Below, in pieces: positions 8,454 to 19,609 of a DNA stretch of 64,000 nt. Below the pieces are notes generated by a model that was not told the origin of the DNA, ran no database searches, and saw nothing but the letters and a program-made list of their open reading frames with translations. A program made the position numbers and the translations under genes. Position 1 is the stretch's first letter; each line of letters starts with the position of its first letter. The stretch is from assembly GCF_009208735.1 (NCBI RefSeq), contig NZ_WFLJ01000002.1, positions 62,001 to 126,000 of the forward strand, read 5' to 3'. Source of the stretch: Janthinobacterium rivuli (lineage in GTDB: Bacteria > Pseudomonadota > Gammaproteobacteria > Burkholderiales > Burkholderiaceae_D).

Positions 8454-9173
8454 TTACTCTCCCAGATACGCTGCCTTCACGCGCGGATCGTCGAGCATGG
8501 CGGCCGCGTTGCCGCCCATGGTGACCAGGCCCGAATCCATCACGTAGCCGCGGTGCGCCGCCTGCAGGGCCAGGCGGGCATTCTGTTCGACTAGCAGAAT
8601 CGTGATGCCTTCGGACGACACCCTGCGGATCACCTCGAAGATTTTCTCGACCATGATGGGCGACAGGCCCATCGACGGCTCGTCGAGCAGCAGCAGCTTC
8701 GGATGGCTCATCAGCGCGCGCGCCATGGCCAGCATCTGCTGCTCGCCGCCGGACAGGGTGCCGGCCATCTGCGCCGCCCGTTCCTTCAGGCGCGGGAACA
8801 CGTCGAACCATTTCTCGATATCGGCCTCGACACCGGCCTTGTCCGTGCGCGTGTAGGCGCCCATCATGAGGTTTTCGCGGATCGACATGCGGGTAAACAC
8901 GCCCCGCCCTTCCGGCACCATGGCCAGTTTCCTTTCCACCAGGTGGAACGATTTCGTGCCCTTGAGCGACTCGCCCAGGTAGCTGATCGTGCCCTCGACC
9001 TTGCATTCAGGCAAAGTGCCCGTGATGGCTTTCAAGGTCGTCGTCTTGCCGGCGCCGTTCGCGCCGATCAGGGCGATCAGCTCGCCCTCGTTGACTTCCA
9101 GGTCGATGCCTTTCACCGCCTTGATGCCGCCGTAGGCCACGTGCAGGCCCGCCACCTTCAATATATTGCTCAT
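8454..9173 (-). CDS. livF: Branched-chain amino acid ABC transporter ATPase LivF
   Basis: Cytoplasmic ATPase of 239 aa of the HAAT-type amino acid importer. Walker A is GANGAGKTTTLK, the signature motif LSGGEQQMLAMARAL, and Walker B LLLLDEPSMGLSP; the C-terminus ends in AAYLGE, as is typical of LivF. The start ATG at 9171-9173 overlaps the stop of livG by 4 bp, indicating translational coupling; longer in-frame starts would run into livG. It is the last gene of livHMGF. Confidence 0.95.
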   Translation of the reverse strand: MSNILKVAGLHVAYGGIKAVKGIDLEVNEGELIALIGANGAGKTTTLKAITGTLPECKVEGTISYLGESLKGTKSFHLVERKLAMVPEGRGVFTRMSIRENLMMGAYTRTDKAGVEADIEKWFDVFPRLKERAAQMAGTLSGGEQQMLAMARALMSHPKLLLLDEPSMGLSPIMVEKIFEVIRRVSSEGITILLVEQNARLALQAAHRGYVMDSGLVTMGGNAAAMLDDPRVKAAYLGE

Positions 9174-9943
9174 GCGTGCGATCCCCCCAGGTAAGCCTCG
9201 ATGACGGCCGGGTTTTGTTGTATTTCGGCCGGCAAGCCTTCCGCGATGCGCTTGCCATATTCGAGCACCGTGATGCGGTCGCACAGTCCCATCATCAGCT
9301 TCACGTCGTGCTCGATCAACAGCACGGTCTTGCCTTCAGCCTTGATTTTCACCAGCAACTCGCGCAGGGCCAGTTTTTCCGTCGCATTCATGCCGGCAGC
9401 CGGCTCGTCGAGCGCCAGCAGGGTCGGATCGGTCGCCAGCGCGCGGGCGATTTCCAGGCGCCGCTGGTCGCCATACGACAGGAAGCGCGCCGTGCGGCTG
9501 GCGAACTGGGCGATGCCGACAAAGTCGAGCAACTCCATCGCCCGCCGGCGGATCGACGCCTCTTCCTCGCGCGCCGCCTTGTGGCGGAAGATGGCGCCGA
9601 ACACGCCCTGGTGCGAGCGCACGTGGCGCCCCACCATGACGTTTTCCAGCGCCGTCATGTCGCCGAACAGGCGGATGTTCTGGAAGGTGCGCGCGATGCC
9701 CGCCTTCGCCACCTTGTGCGGCGCGGACGGCGAATACGGCTTGCCGGCCAACTCGAAGGTGCCCGTATCGGGCTGGTACAGGCCGGTGATCACATTGAAA
9801 AACGTGGTCTTGCCGGCGCCGTTCGGGCCGATCAAGCCGTAGATCTGGCCTTGGCGGATGGTGATGCCCACGTCGGTGAGCGCTTGCAAGCCACCGAACC
9901 GTTTATTGACGCCGGCGATATTGAGAATGATCTGTTCGCTCAT
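9170..9943 (-). CDS. livG: Branched-chain amino acid ABC transporter ATPase LivG
   Basis: Second ATPase of the importer, 257 aa. Walker A is GPNGAGKTTFFN, followed by the LivG-specific ARTFQNIRLFGDMTALENVMVGRH, the signature LSYGDQRRLEIARAL and Walker B LLALDEPAAGMN. It ends EAYLGGSHA. LivG and LivF form the ATPase heterodimer under the LivH/LivM pore. It lies 12 bp after livM and overlaps livF by 4 bp. Confidence 0.95.
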   Translation of the reverse strand: MSEQIILNIAGVNKRFGGLQALTDVGITIRQGQIYGLIGPNGAGKTTFFNVITGLYQPDTGTFELAGKPYSPSAPHKVAKAGIARTFQNIRLFGDMTALENVMVGRHVRSHQGVFGAIFRHKAAREEEASIRRRAMELLDFVGIAQFASRTARFLSYGDQRRLEIARALATDPTLLALDEPAAGMNATEKLALRELLVKIKAEGKTVLLIEHDVKLMMGLCDRITVLEYGKRIAEGLPAEIQQNPAVIEAYLGGSHA

Positions 9944-9955
9944 GGTACTCCTCCC

Positions 9956-11173
<1,218 letters not shown>

Positions 11174-11194
11174 GATTATTCTCCCAGTTTCACA

Positions 11195-12124
11195 TCAGGC
11201 ACGGTCGGCCACGCGTTCGCCCATGATGCCGGACGGGCGCAGGGTCAGCACGATGATCAGCACGACGAAGGCAAAGATATCCTGGTAGTGGCTGCCCAGG
11301 AAGCCGCCCGTGATGTCGCCGATATAGCCGGCGCCCAGGCTCTCGATAATGCCCAGCAAGATACCGCCCAGCATGGCGCCATAAATATTGCCGATGCCGC
11401 CCAGTACGGCCGCACAGAAGGCCTTCAAGCCGGGGATGGCGCCCATGGAAAACTGGATGGATGCATAATTGGCGCCCCACATCACGCCCGCCACGGCCGC
11501 CAGCGCGGCGCCGATGGCGAAGGTGGCGACGATGACCTTGTCGGAATCGACGCCCATGAGGCCCGCCACGCGGGGGTTTTCCGCCGTGGCGCGCATGGCA
11601 CGGCCCATACGCGTTTTTTCCACCAGCAACACCAAGCCGCCCATCGACAGCGCGGCCAGGGCCAGCAGCAGCACTTGCGTTTGCGAAATCACGGCGCCGC
11701 CTATGTTGATGGGGTCGGTCGACAGCAATTGCGGGAAGGGCAAGGGATTGCGCGTCCAGATCATCATGGCAAAGGTTTGCAGCAGGATGGAAACGCCGAT
11801 GGCGGTAATCAGGGGGGCGAGGCGGGGGGCGTTGCGCAGGCGGCGGTAGGCGACCCGCTCGATGATGATGTTGACCAGAATACAGATGGGAATGGCGCCG
11901 AGGATGGCGGTGGCCAGTTTCAGATAGCCGGGCCAGTCCGGCACATAAATGCCCAGCAGCTTGAGGATGGTCAAGCCCACCATGGCGCCGATCATGAGCA
12001 CGTCGCCGTGGGCGAAGTTGATCAGGTTCAAGACACCGTACACCATTGTGTAACCGAGGGCGACTAAGGCATACATGCTGCCCAACACCAAGCCGTTAAT
12101 GATCTGCTGGATGAATGTATCCAT
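11195..12124 (-). CDS. livH: Branched-chain amino acid ABC transporter permease LivH
   Basis: Inner-membrane permease of 309 aa and first gene of livHMGF. The start MDTFIQQIINGLVLGSMYAL and following LGYTMVYGVLNLINFAHGD are hallmark LivH sequence, and the coupling loop GRAMRATAENPRVAGLMGVD is present. The ATG at 12122-12124 is chosen because this is where homology begins. No livJ or livK gene is adjacent; a binding-protein gene is at 53004-54146. The 297 bp between livH and ispH must hold the operon promoter, but I could not define it. Confidence 0.95.
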   Translation of the reverse strand: MDTFIQQIINGLVLGSMYALVALGYTMVYGVLNLINFAHGDVLMIGAMVGLTILKLLGIYVPDWPGYLKLATAILGAIPICILVNIIIERVAYRRLRNAPRLAPLITAIGVSILLQTFAMMIWTRNPLPFPQLLSTDPINIGGAVISQTQVLLLALAALSMGGLVLLVEKTRMGRAMRATAENPRVAGLMGVDSDKVIVATFAIGAALAAVAGVMWGANYASIQFSMGAIPGLKAFCAAVLGGIGNIYGAMLGGILLGIIESLGAGYIGDITGGFLGSHYQDIFAFVVLIIVLTLRPSGIMGERVADRA

Positions 12125-12421
12125 GATTGCCCTATCAAATATGCATTTTTCGGGAACAACTTCCGCCAGAACATGGGTCGCTGATACAAAAACGGCACCG
12201 GAGGAAGAATTCCTGCAGTGCCATCCCTGGACCGTTCTCACCAGCATGGTGCACGCACCGAAAACGGGCGTGACCTTGCTTAGTCATAACGACAACATAT
12301 TCAAGCTTGAACCAATCATAACGATCTTTTGCAAAAACTAAGCTTGGAATAATGCGATCATTTCCGAATTAAATTCGGTTTTGAGGTAACTATTTCATCG
12401 ATACTCAAGCGCCCTGGCAAC

Positions 12422-13369
12422 TCAGGCGACGTCGCGCTTGATGCCGTCGAGGCCTTTCGGCATCGGGAATGTGACGGCTTCCTGCACGCCGTCGAGCGGG
12501 CGCACGCTCTTCACGCCGCACTCTTTCAGGCGGTCGATGACGGCTTGCACCAGCACCTCGGGCGCCGAGGCGCCAGCCGTCACACCCACGCGCAGCTTGC
12601 CTTCCAGCCAGGCGGGATCGATTTGCGAAGCATTGTCGACCATGTAGGCTGGCGTGCCCATCTTCTCGGCCACTTCGCGCAGGCGGTTCGAATTCGAGCT
12701 GTTCGGGCTGCCCACGACGATCACCACTTCCACTTGCGGGGCCATGAATTTCACGGCTTCCTGGCGGTTGGTGGTGGCGTAGCAAATGTCGCCTTTTTTC
12801 GGCTCGGCGATATTCGGATATTTCGCTTTCAAGGCCGCGATAATGTCGCTAGTGTCGTCAACTGACAACGTTGTTTGCGAAACATAGGCCAGGCTGTCCG
12901 GATTGGCGACCTGCAATGCCGCCACATCATCGAGCGTTTCCACCAGATGCATGCCCATATCGGCCTGCCCCATCGTGCCTTCCACCTCGGGATGGCCGTC
13001 GTGCCCGATCATGATGATCTCGCGGCCTTCGCGGCGCATCTTGCTCACTTCCATGTGCACCTTGGTGACCAGCGGGCACGTCGCATCAAAAATGCTCAGG
13101 CCGCGCGATTCCGCCTCGGCGCGCACGGCTTTCGACACGCCATGCGCGGAAAACACGAGCGTATTGCCGGCAGGCACGTCATCGAGGTCGTCGATGAAGA
13201 TGGCGCCCTTGTTGCGCAAGTCGGCCACCACATAGGCGTTGTGGACGATTTCATGGCGCACATAGATCGGTGCGCCAAATTGCTGCAAGGCGCGTTCGAC
13301 GATTTCGATCGCCCGGTCGACGCCAGCGCAGAAACCTCGAGGCTGGGCCAGTAACAGTTCTTTATCCAT
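12422..13369 (-). CDS. ispH: 4-hydroxy-3-methylbut-2-enyl diphosphate reductase
   Basis: Last enzyme of the MEP isoprenoid pathway, converting HMBPP to IPP and DMAPP. The protein has 315 aa. The three Fe-S ligand cysteines are in [10 protein letters not shown] (C14), DATCPLV (C98) and [11 protein letters not shown] (C196). Other conserved blocks are [28 protein letters not shown] and [12 protein letters not shown]. The start ATG at 13367-13369 matches the family N-terminus. It lies 10 bp after fkpB, the same pairing seen in E. coli (fkpB-ispH). Confidence 0.97.
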   Translation of the reverse strand: MDKELLLAQPRGFCAGVDRAIEIVERALQQFGAPIYVRHEIVHNAYVVADLRNKGAIFIDDLDDVPAGNTLVFSAHGVSKAVRAEAESRGLSIFDATCPLVTKVHMEVSKMRREGREIIMIGHDGHPEVEGTMGQADMGMHLVETLDDVAALQVANPDSLAYVSQTTLSVDDTSDIIAALKAKYPNIAEPKKGDICYATTNRQEAVKFMAPQVEVVIVVGSPNSSNSNRLREVAEKMGTPAYMVDNASQIDPAWLEGKLRVGVTAGASAPEVLVQAVIDRLKECGVKSVRPLDGVQEAVTFPMPKGLDGIKRDVA

Positions 13370-13379
13370 CGCTATTCCT

Positions 13380-13835
13380 TCACAGCACCGAGATGAGCTT
13401 GACTTCAAAGCGCAGCGGCTGGCCGGCCAGCGGATGGTTGAAGTCGAACAGGGCGGAGTCCTCGCGCATTTCGCGCAGCACGCCGGCAAAGCGGCCGCCG
13501 CCCGGCGCGGCGAAATCGACCAGGTCGCCGATCTTGTAGTCGGCGCCCGGCACGGAGTTCTCGTCCAGCGTCGCGCGCGAGACCGATTGCACCAGCTCGG
13601 GATTGCGCTCGCCGAAGCCTTCGCCGGCGGCCAGCTCGAACGTCTGGTGCGTGCCTTCAGGCAAGCCCAGCAAGCGCTGCTCGAGGAACGGCGCCAGTTG
13701 GCCCTGTCCCAGCATCAAGGTCGCGGGATTTCCGCTGAAGGTAGTGACAATATCAGTACCGTCAACAGTAGCAAGACGATAATGCAGGGTGAGGTAAGCC
13801 GCTTCGGTGACGACTGCTGGTTGCTCGTTGGACAT
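13380..13835 (-). CDS. fkpB: FKBP-type peptidyl-prolyl isomerase (SlpA/FkpB-like)
   Basis: Cytoplasmic prolyl isomerase/chaperone of the SlyD-SlpA branch, 151 aa. Recognisable parts are [21 protein letters not shown], the [20 protein letters not shown] core, the inserted-flap region and [18 protein letters not shown], the canonical C-terminal FKBP block of this group. The ATG at 13833-13835 gives MSNEQPAV. It is co-directional with ispH, 10 bp away, and divergent from radC. Confidence 0.93.
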   Translation of the reverse strand: MSNEQPAVVTEAAYLTLHYRLATVDGTDIVTTFSGNPATLMLGQGQLAPFLEQRLLGLPEGTHQTFELAAGEGFGERNPELVQSVSRATLDENSVPGADYKIGDLVDFAAPGGGRFAGVLREMREDSALFDFNHPLAGQPLRFEVKLISVL

Positions 13836-13955
13836 AGTAGTTTTCAAGTAACTGGTGCAAAACGATATTGTAAGCCACACTGGCCGCGCCTGCCCCATGG
13901 CTTCGTCAAAGAAGGCAGTACTGGGGCGCGCGCCGGTGCCAAACAGGAGAACAGC

Positions 13956-14630
13956 ATGGGCATCAAGGATTGGCCGGCCGGCGAACGGCCACGCGAACGC
14001 CTGATCGAGGATGGCGCGCAGTCGCTGTCGGACGCGGAATTGCTGGCCGTGTTCCTGCGCACGGGGGTGCGCGGCAAGAGCGCCGTGGAACTGGCGCGCG
14101 ACACGGTCGAGCACTTCGGCTCCCTGCGAGGCCTGTTCGGCGCCAGCCTCGTGAGTTTTTCCGCCGTACATGGCATGGGCAGCGCCAAGTTTGCCCAGCT
14201 GCAAGCGGTCCTGGAACTGGCGCGGCGCGCCATCATCGAAGACTTGCAGGCGGGCCAGGCCCTCAATTCGCCGCACGCCGTCAAAGATTATTTGCGCCTG
14301 ACCCTGGGCCACCTGGCGCATGAAGCATTCCACGTGTTGTTTTTGGACGTCAAGAACCGCCTGATCACGACCCAGGAAATGTTTCGCGGCACCCTCACCC
14401 ACACCAGCGTGTATCCGCGCGAAGTGGTCAAGCAGGCGCTGCTGCACAACGCGGCCAGCGTCATGCTGGCCCACAACCACCCGTCCGGCGCGCCGGAACC
14501 GAGCGAATCGGATTTGTTACTGACACGCGCGCTGGTGCAAGCGTTGTCGCTGGTGGACGTGCGCATCCTCGACCATTTCGTCGTGGCCGGACGGCAAGTG
14601 CATTCGTTCGCGGAACACGGCCAGATCTAG
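13956..14630 (+). CDS. radC: JAB/MPN domain protein RadC
   Basis: RadC-family protein of 224 aa. The N-terminal helical UPF0758 region begins [16 protein letters not shown] and has HhH-like text ([20 protein letters not shown]). The C-terminal JAMM metal site is complete: the conserved Glu region near [17 protein letters not shown], then HNHPSG with a downstream SESD. The function is not settled; the old DNA-repair role is doubtful. The start is set by AGGAGA seven bases upstream of ATG 13956 and by family length. A much longer open frame upstream overlaps fkpB and is not used. Confidence 0.94.
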   Translation: MGIKDWPAGERPRERLIEDGAQSLSDAELLAVFLRTGVRGKSAVELARDTVEHFGSLRGLFGASLVSFSAVHGMGSAKFAQLQAVLELARRAIIEDLQAGQALNSPHAVKDYLRLTLGHLAHEAFHVLFLDVKNRLITTQEMFRGTLTHTSVYPREVVKQALLHNAASVMLAHNHPSGAPEPSESDLLLTRALVQALSLVDVRILDHFVVAGRQVHSFAEHGQI

Positions 14631-14809
14631 GCCGGGGTTGGCCAGGCGGCAGTTAACCATGTGTAAACAAGGACATACGTGACAGCACCGAGACGCTTAT
14701 CTAACAGTAAACAGCGCCGTTTACCAGTGCCTTCCCCTATGAAGCAGGGCAAAAGTCAAATTGTTAAATTATTTCAATACAACACGACACAATTGTTTTT
14801 CGCAAGTCA

Positions 14810-14838
14810 TTGATAAATCGGCTTATTTTGGATATACT
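14810..14838 (+). promoter_or_regulatory. Predicted rpmB-rpmG promoter
   Basis: -35 TTGATA (14810-14815) and -10 TATACT (14833-14838), spacer 17 bp, placed ~40 bp ahead of the rpmB start codon. Confidence 0.7.
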
Positions 14839-14877
14839 CTCGTTTTTCCAATTTGGAATATCTTTAAGGAGTGCGCC

Positions 14878-15114
14878 ATGGCACGTGTTTGCCAAGTCAC
14901 TGGGAAGAAGCCGATGGTCGGCAACAATGTTTCCCATGCAAACAACAAAACCAAACGTCGTTTTTTGCCTAACTTGCAGAATCGTCGTATTTTTGTTGAA
15001 TCTGAAAACCGCTGGGTCTCCCTGCGTTTGTCCAACGCCGGTCTGCGCGTCATCGATAAAGTCGGCATCGACGCCGTATTGGTCGATATGCGCGCTCGTG
15101 GCGAAAAAGTCTAA
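14878..15114 (+). CDS. rpmB: 50S ribosomal protein L28
   Basis: Large-subunit protein bL28 of 78 aa. It starts [20 protein letters not shown] and carries the family blocks [12 protein letters not shown] and [15 protein letters not shown]. The ATG at 14878 has GGAG nine bases upstream. It is followed after 22 bp by rpmG, the usual rpmB-rpmG operon. Confidence 0.98.
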   Translation: MARVCQVTGKKPMVGNNVSHANNKTKRRFLPNLQNRRIFVESENRWVSLRLSNAGLRVIDKVGIDAVLVDMRARGEKV

Positions 15115-15136
15115 TTAGCAGAATAAGGGAGCTATC

Positions 15137-15304
15137 ATGGCAAAATCAGGCCGCGACAAAATCAAGTTAGAATCGACCGCCGGTACGGGTCACTTCTACA
15201 CGACTACCAAAAACAAGCGTACGACGCCTGCGAAAATGGAGATCATGAAATTCGATCCTAAAGCACGCAAGCACGTAACGTACAAAGAAACCAAAATCAA
15301 GTAA
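15137..15304 (+). CDS. rpmG: 50S ribosomal protein L33
   Basis: Large-subunit protein bL33 of 55 aa: [20 protein letters not shown], then [20 protein letters not shown] and a Lys-rich tail ending KETKIK. It has no CxxC zinc ligands, so it is the Cys-free form. The ribosome site AAGGGAG precedes ATG 15137, and a terminator follows. Confidence 0.97.
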   Translation: MAKSGRDKIKLESTAGTGHFYTTTKNKRTTPAKMEIMKFDPKARKHVTYKETKIK

Positions 15305-15329
15305 TTGATATTGTGTTCTGTAAAAAGAG

Positions 15330-15353
15330 CCGCTCCGATGAGCGGTTTTTTTT
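15330..15353 (+). terminator. rpmBG terminator
   Basis: Stem CCGCTC/GAGCGG with a CGAT loop, then eight T. Confidence 0.9.
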
Positions 15354-15396
15354 CGCCCTGATTTTCATCTCGCCGCTCTCCCCTTCTGCCGGGACG

Positions 15397-15424
15397 AAAA
15401 AAAGGCCCTGGAAACCAGGGCCTT
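15397..15424 (-). terminator. Desaturase gene terminator
   Basis: 10-bp stem AAGGCCCTGG/CCAGGGCCTT with AAA loop; the minus-strand T tract corresponds to 15397-15403. Confidence 0.88.
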
Positions 15425-15444
15425 GATATGACGCGACAGCTTAC

Positions 15445-16653
15445 TTAGGCATAGCTGCGCAGGCGCAGTGAAAAGTCCTGCAGCGACTTGATGCCCGACG
15501 CTTCGGCGCGCGTGCACCAGTCTTGCAGCTTTTGCAGCAATTGCTCACGCGTAAAGTGCGAACGTTCCCAGATGGCGCCCAGCTCCACGCGCATATGATG
15601 CATGGTTTCCAGTGCCTTGCTGTGCTGGAACAGTTCCGACAACTGCTCGTGGTGCGCATCGGCCAGCTTGCCCGGCTCGCGCTGCATCAGCTTGCGCGAC
15701 GATTTCAGGAAGCGCTTTTCCAGCTCCGCCTTGTGCTTCAAGTGTTCCAGCTCTTCCTTCCAGGCATGCTTGATCGATTTCGCGTACTTGGCCATCACGT
15801 CGTAGCGGTTGGCGATGACGGACTGCAAAGTCTCGAAGTCCGCTTCCACCTTGCCGTGCGAGAACTTCGGTTCCGGCGCCAGCTTTTTCACCTTGGCCAG
15901 GCCCAACATTTCCAGCGCGCGGATATACGCCCAGCCGATATCGATCTCATACCATTTCGACGACAGCTTGGCCGACGTCGCATACGTATGGTGATTGTTG
16001 TGCAACTCTTCGCCGCCGATCAGGATGCCGAAGGGAATGATGTTGGTGGCCGCGTCGGCGCAGTCGTAGTTGCGGTAGCCCCAGTAGTGGCCGATGCCGT
16101 TGATGATGCCGGCCGCCGTGATCGGGATCCACATCATTTGCACGGCCCACACGGAAATGCCGATCACGCCGAACAGGATGAAATTGATGACGAACAGCGA
16201 CACCACGCCCAGCCAGCTGTATTTGGTGTACAGGTTGCGCTCGATCCAGTCGGTCGGCGTGCCGTGACCGTACTTGGCCATGGTTTCCATGTTCTTCGAT
16301 TCAGCGCGGTACAGCTCGGCGCCTTCCCAGAACACTTTCTTGATGCCGCGCGTCACGGGACTGTGCGGATCTTCTTCCGTATCGCACTTGGCATGGTGCT
16401 TGCGGTGGATAGCCGCCCACTCCTTGGTGACCTGGCCCGTCGTCAGCCACAGCCAGAAACGGAAGAAATGGCTGGGAATCGCATGCAACTCCAGCGCGCG
16501 GTGGGCCTGGTGGCGGTGCAGATAAATCGTGACGCTGGCGATCGTGATGTGCGTGACCACCATGGTGTACAGGAAAACTTGCCATGCAGACAGATCGGTA
16601 ACGCCAGTTGCCATGAACTGCAAAACGTCGTGTAAAACGGAACTCAATGTCAT
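15445..16653 (-). CDS. Acyl-CoA/acyl-lipid fatty acid desaturase
   Basis: Membrane di-iron desaturase of 402 aa, likely delta-9 type, introducing a double bond into saturated acyl chains. The three histidine boxes are visible: HRHQAH (~46-51), HRKHH (~83-87) and HNNHH (~218-222), between paired hydrophobic segments. The C-terminal ~120 residues are highly charged and helical (KHAWKEELEHLKHKAELEKR), an extension beyond the usual catalytic core. The gene stands alone with its own terminator and probably serves membrane-fluidity adaptation. Confidence 0.9.
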   Translation of the reverse strand: MTLSSVLHDVLQFMATGVTDLSAWQVFLYTMVVTHITIASVTIYLHRHQAHRALELHAIPSHFFRFWLWLTTGQVTKEWAAIHRKHHAKCDTEEDPHSPVTRGIKKVFWEGAELYRAESKNMETMAKYGHGTPTDWIERNLYTKYSWLGVVSLFVINFILFGVIGISVWAVQMMWIPITAAGIINGIGHYWGYRNYDCADAATNIIPFGILIGGEELHNNHHTYATSAKLSSKWYEIDIGWAYIRALEMLGLAKVKKLAPEPKFSHGKVEADFETLQSVIANRYDVMAKYAKSIKHAWKEELEHLKHKAELEKRFLKSSRKLMQREPGKLADAHHEQLSELFQHSKALETMHHMRVELGAIWERSHFTREQLLQKLQDWCTRAEASGIKSLQDFSLRLRSYA

Positions 16654-16786
16654 TACTACTACTCCAAGTGGTCAGGGCGTGCGCACGGTCGCTCCAGTGA
16701 CTCTGGAGGTCCGGCAGAGTTAATTTTAGGCGTGATTGTACGCCCTAATGGGTGCTATCAGGCAAAATCGGAGGCAGGCAGCGAGG

Positions 16787-18145
16787 TTAAGGCTGGGTGC
16801 CGGATGGCGCGGACTCACCCTCTGCCGCGCCCGCAAGCGGGGCAGGAGGCGTACCAACAATACGCAATTCGCGTTGCGGAAACGGTACAGTGACCTTATG
16901 TTCCTGCAAGGTGCGCCAGATAGCGCGGTTCACATTCGACTTCACGCCGCCGGTGCCATTTTCCGGATCCGCGATCCAGAAGCCGATCTGCACATCGAGG
17001 CCGTCGGCGCCGAAACGCACGAGGGTGGCCGATGGCGGATTGCTTTGCGACACACGCGGCACCTTGGCCGTCGCCGCTTCCAGCAAGGGGAAGATGACAT
17101 CGAGATCCGTTTCATAACCCACCGACACGGCCGTCGACAACCAGACCATGCGGTTGCTCAGCGACATGTTCTGCACGCCGCCGGAAATCAGCATTTCATT
17201 CGGCACGATGGATTCAACCCCATCACCACCCAATAACACAGTATAGCGCGTATTGATCTGCGTCACCTTGCCCGTGAATTGACCGACGGTGATCATGTCG
17301 CCGATGGTGAGGCTGCGGTCGAGCAGGATGATGAAACCGGAGACAAAATTGGCGGCGATCTTTTGCAAGCCAAAGCCCAGCGCCACGCCGAAGGCGCCGC
17401 CAAACACGGACAGCACCGTCAGGTCGATGCCCACCAGCGACAGGCTGACCAGCACAGAAACGAGGATCAGCACGGCGCGCCCCATGCGCGACAGCACCAC
17501 GCGCAAGGAGGTGTGCAAGCCCTGCATTTTCATCAGGCGCTCGTCGAGCGAGGTGCCGGCCCACATGGCCAGCACCAGCAGCACGGCCACGGAAATCGCG
17601 GCTTGCAGGATGGCCGCCACGGACACCTTGTTGCGTCCCAGCGGCACGACGATGCCTTCCAGGAAGGCATGCAGATCCGGCCACAGGCCCGTGATATACA
17701 GGGCCATGCCGGCCCACACCACGACCGTGAAAATCTTTTCCAGCAACAGCATGGTGGGACTGATGTCGCCATGGCGGGCAAAGATGCGGCGCAGCACATA
17801 GAAACCGAAGCGCACCAGCGCCATCGAGGTGCACAGGGGAATGGCAATGCTGAGCAGGTTCACCGACTGGAACTTGGCAAGGAAATGCTGCGCAATGCCC
17901 AGCAGCATGGCCGCCAGCACGGGCGTCAGGATGCGAATGAAGCTATCCGTGCGCTGCAAGGTTTCCGGCGTGGCCGGCGTGGCGGCCGCTTCCGCCCGGT
18001 GGTGCAGGAACACACGCAACTGCCGCACCAGCAGCCAGCTCAGCGCCAGGCAGGCGACGATGACCAGCGCCTGCCACAGGATGGCCGGTTGACGGAAATC
18101 GTCGACAAAGTCAGTGATCAGGTTGAGCAGCGGGGTTTCATTCAT
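16787..18145 (-). CDS. MscS-family mechanosensitive ion channel
   Basis: Inner-membrane channel of 452 aa that can release solutes on hypo-osmotic shock. Several N-terminal hydrophobic helices are followed by the pore helix and MscS core: FGVALGFGLQKIAANFVSGF, LLDRSLTIGDMITVG and the beta-domain text VTQINTRYTVLLGGDGVESIVPNE. The C-terminal alpha/beta domain has IGFWIADPENGTGGVKSNVN and FPQREL. The extra N-terminal helices make it larger than E. coli MscS. The ATG at 18143-18145 is preferred over an upstream in-frame start rich in Arg/Pro. Confidence 0.9.
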   Translation of the reverse strand: MNETPLLNLITDFVDDFRQPAILWQALVIVACLALSWLLVRQLRVFLHHRAEAAATPATPETLQRTDSFIRILTPVLAAMLLGIAQHFLAKFQSVNLLSIAIPLCTSMALVRFGFYVLRRIFARHGDISPTMLLLEKIFTVVVWAGMALYITGLWPDLHAFLEGIVVPLGRNKVSVAAILQAAISVAVLLVLAMWAGTSLDERLMKMQGLHTSLRVVLSRMGRAVLILVSVLVSLSLVGIDLTVLSVFGGAFGVALGFGLQKIAANFVSGFIILLDRSLTIGDMITVGQFTGKVTQINTRYTVLLGGDGVESIVPNEMLISGGVQNMSLSNRMVWLSTAVSVGYETDLDVIFPLLEAATAKVPRVSQSNPPSATLVRFGADGLDVQIGFWIADPENGTGGVKSNVNRAIWRTLQEHKVTVPFPQRELRIVGTPPAPLAGAAEGESAPSGTQP

Positions 18146-18268
18146 GGCGCAGGCGGTCCGGAAGGTGGGACGGAAGGTGGGACGGATGGGCATCGAACCC
18201 ATGCCGCCAGACGGGCTGGCGGCATTGAAAGCCGTCGCTGCAGGGTGCAGCGGCAGCCCGTGACAGGC

Positions 18269-19588
18269 TTACTCGGCTGGTTCAGCGTCAACGTCGTCGG
18301 CCGGTTTTTCATCGGCATAGACTTTTTTCGGCATGACCTTGCGTTCGAACACGGCGGCGAAGAAGCCGTCGGTCTGGTGCAAGTGCGGCAACAATTTCAG
18401 GTAGTCGCCCATTTCCAGATCGATCTTCTGCTCGGCCAGCACCTTGTGCATCGGCACCAAGGTGAAGTCGGGGTTGGCGGCCAGGAATTGCTCAGCGATA
18501 AAATCGTTTTCTTCATTCAGGAAACTGCAGGTGGCGTACACCAGGCGGCCGCCGCCCTTGACGAGACGCGCCGCGCCGGCCAGGATGGCAGCCTGCTTGG
18601 CTTGCAGCTCGACGATCGAGTTCGGTTGCTGGCGCCATTTCACGTCCGGATTGCGGCGCAGGGTGCCCAGGCCGCTGCATGGGGCATCGACCAGCACGCG
18701 GTCGATCTTGCCAGCCAGGCGTTTGATCTTGGCATCGCGCTCATGCGCGATCTGCACCGGATGCACGTTCGACAGGCCGCTGCGGGCCATGCGTGGTTTC
18801 AGCTTGGCCAGGCGCTTTTCCGATACGTCAAACGCGTACAAACGGCCCGTGTTGCGCATCAGCGCACCCAATGCGAGGGTCTTGCCGCCCGCGCCGGCAC
18901 AGAAATCGACGACCATTTCGCCGCGCTTGGCGCCGACGATCTGCGACAGGATCTGGCTGCCTTCATCTTGCACTTCGATGGCGCCGCTCTGGAACAACGG
19001 CAGGTTTTGCAGCGAAGGCTTCTTGATCACGCGCAAACCGAGCGGTGCAAACGGCGTCGGCGTGCTGAGGATCGGCGCTTCGGCCAGGGCCAGCATCACG
19101 TCGTCACGCGTGGCCTTGAGCGAGTTGACGCGCAAGTCCAGCGGCGCCGGCGCGTTCAGCGCATCGGCCAGCTTCATGGTTTCCGCTTCGCCGAACTGGG
19201 CGATCAGCTTGTCAAACAGCCAGGTCGGCATGTTGGCGCGCATGTTCGCCGGCATCAGGCTGCGGTCGATCTGCGTGATGCGTTCCAGCCATTCCACTTC
19301 TTCTTCCGTCAGGCCACCCAAGGAGTCCGCACCGACGGCTTCGGCCAGGCCGAGGATGGTCAGGCGGCGCATGGTCGGGCCATTGCCCGCTTCAGCGAAA
19401 TCGGTAAAGAACGATTTGTTGCGCAGCACGGCATAAATGCCTTCAGCGATGGCGCCGCGTTCGCGCGAACCGAGGCGCGGATGGTCGCGGAAATAGCGCG
19501 ACAGGGTGGTGTCGGCCGGGGCCGTGAAACGTAAAATTTCGCGCAATACTTCTTCAGCATTGGCAAGTATCGCTGGTGGCAATCTCAT
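18269..19588 (-). CDS. rsmB: 16S rRNA m5C methyltransferase RsmB-like (NOL1/NOP2/Sun)
   Basis: SAM-dependent RNA cytosine-C5 methyltransferase of 439 aa. The N-terminal NusB-like helical region covers about residues 1-140. The catalytic domain has motif I VVDFCAGAGGKTLALG, motif IV DAPCSGLGTLRRNPD and the nucleophile motif YATCSFLNEEND. RsmB methylates C967 of 16S rRNA; a close paralogue cannot be ruled out. It lies 21 bp after purN on the same strand. Confidence 0.88.
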   Translation of the reverse strand: MRLPPAILANAEEVLREILRFTAPADTTLSRYFRDHPRLGSRERGAIAEGIYAVLRNKSFFTDFAEAGNGPTMRRLTILGLAEAVGADSLGGLTEEEVEWLERITQIDRSLMPANMRANMPTWLFDKLIAQFGEAETMKLADALNAPAPLDLRVNSLKATRDDVMLALAEAPILSTPTPFAPLGLRVIKKPSLQNLPLFQSGAIEVQDEGSQILSQIVGAKRGEMVVDFCAGAGGKTLALGALMRNTGRLYAFDVSEKRLAKLKPRMARSGLSNVHPVQIAHERDAKIKRLAGKIDRVLVDAPCSGLGTLRRNPDVKWRQQPNSIVELQAKQAAILAGAARLVKGGGRLVYATCSFLNEENDFIAEQFLAANPDFTLVPMHKVLAEQKIDLEMGDYLKLLPHLHQTDGFFAAVFERKVMPKKVYADEKPADDVDAEPAE

Positions 19589-19609
19589 TGTTATTCTTCC
19601 TGTAATATT